Shown: positions 21,564 to 30,901 of the stretch, piece by piece
Position numbering within the stretch: the stretch's first letter is position 1
Layout of the letters: each line of letters begins with the position of its first letter
NCBI GenBank assembly: GCA_025917655.1
Contig: CP084612.1
Location: 1,984,001 to 2,048,000 of the forward strand
Source of the DNA: Chlorella sorokiniana
Taxonomy: Eukaryota > Chlorophyta > Trebouxiophyceae > Chlorellales > Chlorellaceae
Direction of reading: 5' to 3'
Length of the DNA stretch: 64,000 nucleotides
Notes under the pieces: generated by a model
Seen by the model: only the letters and a program-made list of their open reading frames with translations
Told to the model about the DNA's origin: nothing
Databases searched by the model: none
Made by a program: the position numbers and the translations under genes

Positions 21564-24340
21564 ATGCGGCGGCTCCGCACCGCGCATCTCGCGGCGGCGG
21601 TGGGGCACGCCGCCGCCGCACACCCCTGTGCTGCTGGAGCAGGTGGCCGCTGTGCCCCGTGGTGTGGGCCCGGGCACCCCTGCGCCAGCTACGGCCCTGA
21701 AGGCGCCGAGGCTGCAGCCGAGGCGCAGCCTCAGCCGGTGCACGACTGCCTGGATGTGAGCAGCCAGGTGCGGACGGCGGCGCCCTGCTGCTGTCCCCAC
21801 TCGCTGCCGACTGGCATCTGCGCTGCTGCTTTTTGCTTTTTTCCCAAGCTTCGCGATCCTCCTCCTGTGCCCGTGGCCGTACCCCCAGTTGCTGGCGGTC
21901 AGCCTGACCATGGATGAGTATCGGGCGGCACGGCTGACCAGCGACGGCCTGCAGCAGCAGCTTGGCAGCGCCGGCGGCGCCGCTGGGGCGCGGCCGGGAG
22001 CGCGCCCGCCAGCGGTTCCCGCGCCCGCCCTGTCCCACCTCACCTTGGCCTCGGCAGACCTTGAAAGCATGGGGCTGTGCAGCCACTGCCGCTACCCCTG
22101 CTACCTCAGGTGGGGCGCCTCGCGTGGGCCCACCGCTACGCTTGCACCATGCATTCTCTCCTTGTCCTCGCCCTGCCCGCCTGCCGCCCCCTGCCATGCC
22201 CTGCGTCGGGCTGCGCCGGCCTGTTCGCTCTTGTAAACACTCTCGGCGTTGTGCCACTGCTGAGGAAGGCTTTCCCTCGCCGCCCTCTTCCCCCATTTGC
22301 CTCGCCAACGTGCTTCCCACAAGCCTTCGCTCTTTCACCAAGTCCCACCGCCATGTTTGCAGCGGCATGCCCGTCTGCGAGGCGTGGCACTACCTGCAGA
22401 TGTGGGACGCCGATGCGCCGCTGAAGCCGCGTGGCTTTGACAGCGCCGCCGCGCTGCGCGTGTCTGGAGTGGCAGGTGGGTGTAGCAGGGCACGGAGGCA
22501 CGATTCCAGCGCGTCGCTTTTGCAGCAGGCGGGGTGATTTGCTGGCCTGTGCTGTGCCCTGCAGCTGCTTAGGTGAAGGATCCGTTGAGGCTCTGGCCAT
22601 CTGTGGTCCTCAGCTGCTGCGCTCCCCTGCACCGCCCGCCCTCCATTCCAGACATTGCCGCCGTGTCCAGCGGCGGCCGTGCCAACGGCCGCTGGAAGCC
22701 CGATAACCAGGACGCTTTCCTGGTGCAGCCCACCGCCTCTCCCGCTGCGGCAGGCAGCGTGGGTGCCAGCGAGGTGTCTGCCGCGGCCGCAGAGGCCCCA
22801 GGCGCGGCAGCGATCGGCGTGTTTGACGGCCACGGGCGCCTGGGCGGCGCGGCCGCTGCCATCGCGCGCCGCGCCATGTCGGAGCGGCTGGCGGCGCTGC
22901 TGCCGGAGGGCGGTGCTGCCGCAACGTCTCGCAGCATGCCCGCTGCGGACGACCTGCTGCGCGGCTGCTTCGATGCGGCCGACGCCGCGCTGGCGGCCAG
23001 CGGCAAGGATTTCTCCAAGAGCGGCTGCACCGCCGTGCTGGCCCTGCTGGACAGAGGCGGCCTGTCGGTGGGCTGGGCGGGCGACTCTCGTGCAGTGCTG
23101 GGCGTCTGCGGCGGCCCTGCACCCCCGACCGGCGGCGCCACAGCGACGTTGAATGTTGCGGCCGGCCCTGCTTCGTTGCTGGCGGCAGCCGCCGGCAACG
23201 GGTCCCTCTCCTCAGGCTCCTCGTCGGGCAGCTTTGACCTGGCGGCAGCAGCTGCATGCGCAGCGGTGCCGCTGACACAAGACCACAAGCCCGACCGGTG
23301 AGGCCGCTGGCAGCGAGGGTGCCTGTGAGGCGCTGGAAAGGTCCCAGCAGCGGTGCCTGCCTCCTGTGCATGCTTCCAGCTCCGTCTGGTGCTGGCACCC
23401 CCAGTCGCCGCTGCCATTCGCTCGTTTCATGCTGCTCTGTTGCATTCCTCGCCAAGTCCCCGAAACCCGAGCTGCCCCTCACCCTGCCCGCGACCCCCAC
23501 CCCCACCCCCCAACCTCCCCCACCAGCCCCGAGGAACAGGAGCGCATCGCTGCCGCGGGCGGACGCGTCGCGCGCATCGCCACCGACCGCAGCGGCAACC
23601 TTGTGGGCCCCTCCCGCGTCTTCACGCCCGGCTGCTGGAGCCCTGGGCTGGCGCTGAGCCGCGCGCTGGGCGACACGCGTGCGTGGGGGTCTGGGGCGTG
23701 CTGCGGAATGCCCTCTCCCGTGCCGTGGGGCATCTTGGCACGCTGCGCACTGGATTGGCCATGCCCATCTCTCACCTCTCACCGTGCCTGTTCCGTGCCT
23801 TCTTCCTTTTCCGCAGTGGCCTCCAGTGTGGGGGTCACCTCCCAGCCCGAGGTCACCCTGCTGCCGCTGCCGCTGGCCCCGCGCCCGCGCCGCCCCGCCA
23901 CCACAGACGCGGCTGTTTCCAACGCCGCCGCCGCCTCCTGCTGCTCCTCGGACAGCGGCAGTCGTGCCGAAAGTGGTGCTGGCTGCACAGACCGGCATAT
24001 CCTTATTGTGGCCAGCGATGGCCTCTGGGAGTGGATCAGCAATGCCACCGCGGTCGGCATCGCGGCCTGCGCGGCCAGCGGTAAGCGTGACCAATGCCAC
24101 GCAGCTGTCTCTGTTCTGCCGCCGCGCTGGGAGGCGCATCCTGCACACACAGTCAAGGGTTCTTCTGCGAATGCGATGTGTATGCCCGCCTCATTTGCTG
24201 CGGCTGCCTGCCGGGCCCTCCCCGCAGCCGACGACGCGGCGCACGCTCTGTTGGAAGCCGCGCAGAAGCAGTGGGCGGTACGGTACCGCGGCCGCAACTG
24301 CGACGACATCACCGTCGTGGTTGCCTTCCTCCACCGCTGA
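21564..24340 (+). CDS. PP2C-type protein phosphatase with N-terminal cysteine cluster
   Basis: Seven exons join in phase: 21564-21767, 21889-22109, 22363-22475, 22652-23297, 23527-23678, 23817-24080 and 24228-24340, about 570 residues. From about residue 183 it is a complete PP2C domain, a metal-dependent Ser/Thr phosphatase: GRWKPDNQDAFLV, FDGHGRLGG, SGCTAVLALL, VGWAGDSRAVLG, TQDHKPDRPEEQERI, LALSRALGD, GVTSQPEV, ILIVASDGLWEWISN and CDDITVVVAF. The metal-binding aspartates (FDGH, ASDG, CDDIT) are present. The first 180 residues are not part of the phosphatase: they hold LAVSLTMDEYRAARLTSD and CSHCRYPCYLSG, then VCEAWHYLQMWDAD. Serine- and alanine-rich inserts (about 350 and 440) enlarge the domain. 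The start ATG is the first in frame, but earlier exons are possible. Confidence 0.9.
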
Positions 24341-25489
24341 AGTGGAGGCGTGCTACACCGCCCTCACCACCCCGTCTTGGTCGCCTACCATTCCCTGCGG
24401 CGACGACGCTGCCAACTTCAAGGCAGATGCTAGTACCCATGCAAGCTTGTTTTTGCCAAATGTGTCTCAACAACAATCTGGACCAATGCGCGCGTGTGCA
24501 GCGCAGCAGGTCCCCCACCCGTGCTGCGGTCGGCCAGCCGAAGCTGCCATCGCTGAGGCTGCCGCCAGGTAGCCGCCTTGATCTCCACCACAGCCTTCCT
24601 CCTGCTGTCACCCTTGCCCTGCCGCCGCAGGGCCGCTCGCGTGCTGCCCTGGGCTGGCCCCGTCCCATTCCCCTTGTGTCTCGACGGTTTCGCTGAAGCG
24701 CAGTTTTCCCGTTTGTACAGTACCATCTCCAAGCGCCGTTCATTTTTCTCGTCGGTTGGTTTCGCTGCACCGCTGCCCTTGAACTCTACACGCTATTTAT
24801 GCCTGCGATTGATGTTTGTTTCATACCGTGTACTCCACATCTGCTGCAACGACTCCAATGTTCGGCCTCTTCCTATGCATGACTGGCTCGCCAGGCTTTG
24901 CATGTGCAAACTAAACGTTGGAGCGTTGCGCTTGCACTCCGCCGCCTCTCCCGGCTTCCACACGCGCACAGTGCGGCTGCAGCCCAACGCTGTGCGCGCT
25001 CAAGTTTTGACCACCCCAGCTGATCCCGACCCGCGCCACTTGCTCCCTTTTCAGTGAGCGCAGTCGCTGCTGCACGATTGTAGGAGCGCACACCGATCTA
25101 GCCGCAGATCAGCACTTGCGCTCACTATTCCCGCCTCCACCCTTACAATCTGTGTTCATCTGCTAGCTTAGTTACAGCCAGGTTCCCAATGCCATGCCAT
25201 GCCATGCCACCGCCCCAGCGTTTCTTTTCGCCAACAACGGATTTGATTGGAACGTGAGATACCGGGTGCCTGTAGAATATGTTGAGAGCCAGCAAGCGCA
25301 CATGAAAAACACGCTCACTTGCAGTGCTGGTATGGGCTGTCTCTGCTGTGGGCTGCTTGGGTTGTCAGGCCACACGCCAAGCTGTCCAAGCCGTGGTGGG
25401 TGCGCTGCTGGGGCGCCAGGCGGCACGTTTATTGATGTCGGCCAGGCCAGGCAAGGGCCGGCGCGATCACTCTTTGTCCTTCTCGCAGG
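24341..25489. other. 3' region of PP2C and spacer
   Basis: This 1.15-kb stretch follows the PP2C stop. It contains AT-richer 3'-UTR-like sequence (24700-24850), an ATGCC pentamer repeat at about 25189-25208, and an open frame from about 25194 (LFANNGFDWNVRYRVPVEYV) that I cannot confirm. It ends in TTCTCGCAG, a 3' splice site directly before the small frame at 25490. Confidence 0.4.
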
Positions 25490-25660
25490 ATGGGTCCCGC
25501 CGAGGCAGGCGACGAGGAGCGTGGCCTGCTGCAGGAGGAAGAGCCGGCCTGCACGCCGGCCTGCGTGTGGGCGGAGGTGCTGTGATACGGCCAATACGTC
25601 CTTCCTATCGCGTTGGTGAACGCCATCCTGCTGCTGCTGCTCTGGCGGCTGCTCAGCTAG
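25490..25660 (+). CDS. Small acidic/membrane-tail reading frame with in-frame TGA (possible selenoprotein)
   Basis: ATG 25490 lies one base after a good 3' splice site (TTCTCGCAG|G). The frame reads 31 residues (MGPAEAGDEERGLLQEEEPA, then CTPACVWAEVL), meets TGA at 25583-25585, and continues with YGQYVLPIALVNAILLLLLW and RLLS to TAG at 25658-25660. The head is acidic; the part after the TGA is an ideal single membrane helix, as in tail-anchored proteins. If the TGA is read as selenocysteine the product is 56 residues with Sec at 32. A SECIS-like hairpin lies at 25691-25752. Alternatives are an 80-nt intron from 25577 (GAG|GTGCTG) to 25656 (CTCAG), which would remove the TGA and helix and leave a long open frame downstream; a base error; or a dead gene. 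An upstream coding exon is also possible. Confidence 0.35.
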
Positions 25661-25690
25661 CGGCCGGGAAGCGGCGGCGGCGTGCCGCCC

Positions 25691-25752
25691 ATGACGCGCG
25701 GCTGCCCAAACTGAGCAGGGCTCCTGTTGCCCCTCGGCGGCAGCGCGCTGAA
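25691..25752 (+). promoter_or_regulatory. SECIS-like hairpin
   Basis: Folded by hand, the RNA has the layout of a eukaryotic SECIS. ATGA begins at 25691; the quartet UGAC (25692-25695) faces UGAA (25749-25752), matching the UGAN/KGAW consensus with G-A and A-G pairs. Above it, 25696-25700 pair with 25744-25748, G25701 is bulged, and 25702-25706 pair with 25739-25743. AAA sits unpaired at 25708-25710, about 12 nt above the quartet, as in known SECIS. An upper stem pairs 25713-25715 with 25733-25735 and 25718-25720 with 25730-25732 around a 9-nt loop. GC-rich DNA folds easily, so chance is not excluded. Confidence 0.4.
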
Positions 25753-26244
25753 CCGCGCACGCCTACCTTTCAGTGCTGGCTTTCGAAGTTTTCCCCACTC
25801 CCTTCTTCTGCTATTGTGCCGCCAGCCTGCTGCCCCGCCCACTTGCCCTGCCTCCGTTGCACCCACCTGGTCGCCCTGCATCCTGGCACATCAGCACTGC
25901 TTGCCAGCACGCCATGTCACATGATACAAAGCGTCCAGCGTGCAGCACAGGCGGTCAAGCATGCCTGCCCCAATAGCAGCGCCCTGGAGACCCATCGCCC
26001 CACGCTCAGAATGGCACATCCTTCTCCAGGCAGCCGTCGCGCCTGCACCGCAGCCCTGCCGAGGTCGGCGAGCACGGCGTGGTTGGCTTACACCCCCTCA
26101 AAGGCCGCTGTGAGGGTGCATTCCATACAAGGACCAGCTGCCGGCCGGGGGCCACGGGACGGACCGCCGCGCCGCCATCCGCCGCTCAGCGCCCGCCAAC
26201 ACGCTCGCGCTGCTCCCTTGTCGCTCCGCTGCTCTGCTCCCCTG
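25753..26244. other. Spacer between the small frame and MOS2/GPKOW 3' end
   Basis: No exon with support was found in this 492-bp stretch. One plus-strand frame stays open but has no coding character, and it sits at the convergent end of two transcription units. Confidence 0.5.
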
Positions 26245-29200
26245 TCACTCTGCGTCCCAGGCATCCAGGGGGCCCACATACTCCGCCACGTCGTCAAGGC
26301 TCAGCTTCTGCACTGAGAAGTCGCTGGTCAGCTGCACCGCCGCCAGCCCGGTTTCTGCGGGACAAGAACAAAGCGGGCATGAGGAGCAGGGGCAGGGGGT
26401 GACCAGAAAGGGCCCAGCAGCCTGGCAAGCCCGGCCTGAGCGCAAAAGTGTGGCAGTACAAGAGACCAGGTGCAACAGCCGCATCAAAGAATGTGCTCCG
26501 GGTTGTGGCGGCACAAGCGAGCACGGCTGACCAAGCATCATGCAGCAGCAGCAGGCCGCAGCATGCCCACTCCCCCATGCGCAGCGAAGTGCCCGCCGCG
26601 GCTGGCGCACCCGCGTTGCGCTTCAGCAGGCGGCCCTGCTTGCCGCGCAGCGCTCCGGCCAGCACCAGCACCGGGGTGCCCTCCGCCGCAGACACCACCG
26701 TCTCCAGCTGCGACTGGTGCAGGTCCTGTGGGCATCCCGGGGGAGCAGGAGCAGGCGGTGTGTATGTGAGTGCGTTGAAGCGGGGTGGTGGGGCATCGGT
26801 GTGGCATGGAGTTGGGTGGCGCGGCGCCAGCAGGCAGGTGTCGTTGGGGTGGTGGGGTGGAACAGCGGAGGCCGAGCAGCTGAGTGGGTAGCCCAGCGCG
26901 TGCCGCCATTCCGCAGCACACGTGAGGCGTGCAGCTGTGCCAGGCGCCGTGCATGCTGTGCACTTGAGGCCAGCCTTGAATCAGGCAGGCAGGGGGATGG
27001 GGACATGCCGCTATGCAGCGCCAGCCGCGAGCTCACCAGCACGCTTTCCTTCACATCATCCACAAACACGTCGCACACTGCGGCAGAGCGGAGCATGGCG
27101 CAGCGGAGCCGCAGGTGGAGGGCATTCAGCACATTGCACGCCGGGCGGGCGCCAGACCGCAGGCAGGAAGCGGCACAGCGCGGCACAATGGCAGAGCGGG
27201 GTGGTCGCCAGCAACAGCCCACTGCCAGACCCGCCACACCGCCGAACATCCCGGCTGCCCGGCCCCAGCATCTCAGCGTTGCTGCTGCTCGAAGAGAGGC
27301 GGCGCCAGAAGGAGGACAGAGCGGTGGGGCCCAGCAGGGGGTGGGGGCGGCGCACCCATGGGCGTCTTGACGTCCACCACCGTCCCTTTCTTCAGGTAGA
27401 GCTTGCCGCCCTTGGCGCGCTTGTCCACGATCTTCACCCTGCCCACAAGGGAAGGGGCAAGCGGGGAGGGGGTTCGTAAAGCAGGGCGAAGGAGGCTTGC
27501 AAGGATTCCACCCTTAACAGGGCAGCAAGGTGGCTCAAGAGCTCGGCTGGAGCCACAGGAGCATGAGGAAGGGAGGGCAGTGGCGCAGCACAGCGGGCAG
27601 GTCACACGGCGAGGAGACTCGATGCAAAACAGGGCAGCCCCACCGGATGCTGGGCATGAGCCACGGCCGCTCGTCGCGGTGCTGCGGCGAGGCGTCGCGC
27701 TCCCGCTTGCTGCGCTTGCCCTCGCGCTCCTGCCGGCCGTCGCGCTCTCCGCTGCGGCCGCCGTCTGCGCCAGCACAGGGGTTTGAGCGAGAAGGGGTGA
27801 TCAAATGTAGAGCGCAGAACGGGGCTGCCTGGAGGTGTGTGTGAGGTGTCGGGGGATCTTGTGTGTTTGAGGCACAGGGGGCTAGGCCAGCGTGCATCGA
27901 AGGCAGATACACACAGGACACACAACCGAAAACGCGGGTGCCAGCAGAGGCGAGCCGCGCACCGTTTTTGCCGCCGCCCGCTCCCGCCCGCCCTCCCGGC
28001 TGGCGGGGCGCCGCTCTCCCTCCTCCTTCTCCCCCAGCTCGGAGCAGCGTACGGTCACCGCCTCGTACGAGGGAAGCAGCCGCACTCTCGCACGCTCTGC
28101 GGGGGAAAGGAAGCGGCAGGGCGGCACGGGGGAGGTGGGCGGCAAGGGCGGGCATCAGCACGGGCGGCGCATCCGTGCCTGCTTGACACCATAACGGGCA
28201 AGCCGGGAAGCAGGTGGGTGATGCGGATGGCAGGTCGTGGGGTGTGAGGGGGCCGGGTGGGTGGGGCCAGCACAGCCAGAGGCAGCTAGGGGTCCGCACC
28301 CTCCCAAGCACCAGCACAGGCCGCAGCATGTTCAGCTGGGTGCAGGGCAGCACGGCGCAGCATTTAAGCCTGGAGTAGTCCCCCCCCATCCCCCCACTGC
28401 GCTCACCCGACCGCCCCTCCTGCTTGGGTTCCAAAGCCACCACCTCACACATCAGCCCGCTGTGCCGCCCCTCCACCACCCGCATGACCTGCGGCGGCAA
28501 CACCAGAGGCTGGGGTGAGGGTGGGGGCCTTGGGGGCTGCACAGCCAGCCCGGGCACAGCAGTGCCGCCTTCCAGAGGGGCAGCGGCTCAGGCCCGCTTG
28601 CGCCATCTATCTAGAGAGAGAGAAGAGAGAGAGAGAAGAACACCCCACTTCAACCACTGCCGCCTCCAGCGCTCTCGGACCGCCTGCTTCGTAGCCCCTT
28701 TGGCTCTGACGCAGTGACATCGTTGCACCCCCGCTTCCCCTCGCACGCCGCCGCGTGCCAGTGCCAGCGGCGGAGGCCCCATTCTAAGCCGCAGCCGCGT
28801 TTGCCCACCTTGCCCGCGTGGACGCCCTCCCTCCGCCGCTCTTGCAGCGCCTCGCCCACCGGCTTGCTGGCGCGCTGCACCCCCTCCGAATCCACGTACA
28901 CCAGGTCTTTCTTGTCGCGGCTCTCGCCTGGTGGGAGGAAAGACGAGGGAAGGAAAGGGGGAGTGAAGTGGCAGTACGGGGAGGAGAAGGGCAGGGGACT
29001 TTGTCTGCAGGACTTTTTCTGCAGAGGAAAAAGAGATGACATGCGCTCAGCTGCTGGCAGTCCGCCGCCCAAGCCAGCCTCCCCAGAGCCCACCCGGCTT
29101 GATGTACTTCTTCTGGTTCTGCTCAGGCGCTGGCGCCGCCCCAGCCCCAGCCGCTGCGGCCGCCTGCAGGAGCAGCCAGAACGATGCACGGCCGGCAGTG

Positions 29201-30538
29201 AGAGCGCATGTGCGGGCACGAGCCAGGCGCACGCAGCCTGGCATGTTCCGCCTGTCTGGCGGCGGTGCTGCACCAGGTAGCAGCACGGGGAAGTCAGGCG
29301 CAGCAGGCGCAGCAGCCGCAGCAGGCGCAGCAGCCGCAGCAGGCACAGCGGGCGCAGCGGCGCTCACCGCACGAGCTCCTTCGCCTTCACCTCCTCCTTC
29401 ACGTTGCGCCCGATGGCCTTGCCCTCCGTCCAGCCCATGCCGCTGCATTGGCGGGCAAGGGCGGTACGAAGCGAGTGACGCCCGGCACGTGGGTGCCAGG
29501 ATTTCCACCTGCGCTGCCTGGGCTGGCCGCAGCAGCACGGTGCCGGCGCAATACCCGGAGGTGTCGCGCAGCATACATCTCGTGCCGCCCCGCATGCACC
29601 GAGCATGCCCAGCAGCAAGCCTAGCAACAAGCTGGTGCAGCAGGAAGAGGCAGCCCACGTGCAGGGCTAGCAGACAGACAAACGGGCGGCTGGCAGGAGG
29701 GGAGGCACCCCCTCACCGCAGCAGGGCCATGCCAAACTGGTCCACCGGCATGGCGGCGTAGGCATCCAGTCCGGCCTCGGGGGCAGCGCCTGCAGGTCTT
29801 CCCTGCGGTACAGGGGCGGTACGGGTGGCGATGATGAGCTGGACGAGGGGAGGCTTGCAGCAGCCCGCCCTGGTTGCGTGGAAACAACAACAGAAAACAC
29901 AGCCTACTTGAGCTTGGCGGCGTCGCGGTCGGCGGGCACCGCCGCTGGCTGCTGCTCCTGCTGCTCTCGCTGCTCGCCGCCGCCGTTGGCCGCCTCGGCC
30001 GCCGCCTCGCCGGGCGGCTGCGCACGTGCAGGCCGTAGGTGACCGCCTGCTGCGCCACCGCTGTGTCGTGCTCCGCCGTCTCAAACTTCTCTATGCCCTC
30101 CCCCTCCACTTTGTCTGCCGCCTCGGGCAGGTAGCTGGGCTTGAACTTGCCGGAAGCCGCGCTGCGCAGCAAGCGAGGCAGGAAGGGAGGGGAGGGTTGT
30201 GAGGCGAGCGCTGCTGCGGCGCAGGAGCGGCGGCAGGCGAGCGGCAGCACGTTGGGAAGGAGCAAGAGCTTGCGCTGCTACTCCCGTGCAGCGCGATGTT
30301 CTCCGCAGCCTCACCGGTATGAGTTTTCTTGCTTGGGATGACCAGCGGGCCCTGCTTGGCAGCTTGGCCCCCGCAGTGCGCAGGCCGCCGTCGGCGCCAA
30401 AGCCCAGCACCTCCTCCCGCAGCGGGCCGTCCCGCCGGCCGTCCTGTTCGTCCGCCACCCGCCGTGGAGCCGCTTTCTTTGCTGCTGCCGCCCCCAGGGA
30501 CAGAGTGAAGCCCCCGCCTTGCCTCCGTCGGAAGCCAT
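26245..30538 (-). CDS. MOS2: MOS2/GPKOW-type G-patch and KOW splicing factor
   Basis: About 13 exons encode a protein collinear with Arabidopsis MOS2 and animal GPKOW, nuclear RNA-binding proteins that activate the spliceosomal helicase. In order: FTLSLGAAAAKK near the start (30538), KFKPSYLPEAADKVEGEG and TYGLHVR (about 30100), MPVDQFGMALLR joined to GMGWTEGKAIGRN, the G-patch (29400-29760), RPQRLGLG (29150), first KOW VMRVVEGRHSGLMCEVVALE (28450), RPWLMPSIRVKIVDKRAKGG and KLYLKKGTVVDV (27400-27670), second KOW VLVLAGALRGKQGRLLKRN (26650) and SLDDVAEYVG before TGA at 26245. About seven single-base slips are needed (for example near 30514, 30350, 30010 and 29150), mostly in G, C or A runs. 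Family and order are certain; the slips look like sequence errors in a living gene. It shares a 363-bp upstream region with the next plus-strand gene. Confidence 0.9.
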
Positions 30539-30901
30539 CACCCCTGCCGGCGTTTGTACTGAATTGCTGGGAATCAGTGGTATGTTGAGCTGACGATCTC
30601 GCTTTTCTCTGCTGGAAAAGTTGGTTCAGAGCGCGGAGAAACAAGTGTGTTCCTGAACCGCGAGCTGCAACGCTGGGATATGCCTGTGCGGAAAAATGAA
30701 AGCATGCACGTTGTAAGAATGCAGTGCAGCGCTCTGTAGAGCTTCATTCCAAACCCGAGCGCCACATGTGCGACAGCCTGGCCTTGGCTGCAGTATCTTT
30801 CTGCTGCCTGTAAAGGCCCCGCTGGCGTTATTTTTTCACACTCGAATCCACATCTAAACCCGTGAGCAACTGCTAGGGCTGACAGCCAAAAGCCTCACAA
30901 A
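30539..30901. promoter_or_regulatory. Divergent promoter region, MOS2/GPKOW and MARVEL-like gene
   Basis: Only 363 bp separate the two start codons. The stretch is AT-richer than its surroundings (for example GTTATTTTTTCACACTCG near 30829) and probably carries both promoters and 5'-UTRs. No TATA box or named element can be assigned. Confidence 0.5.

Noticed and set aside
25194-25619. A 141-codon frame starting in the ATGCC repeat as a real gene
   Set aside because: It ends in Arg/Cys/Pro-rich by-product sequence and is out of frame with the more protein-like frame at 25490. The first 35 codons might be an exon, but nothing confirms it.
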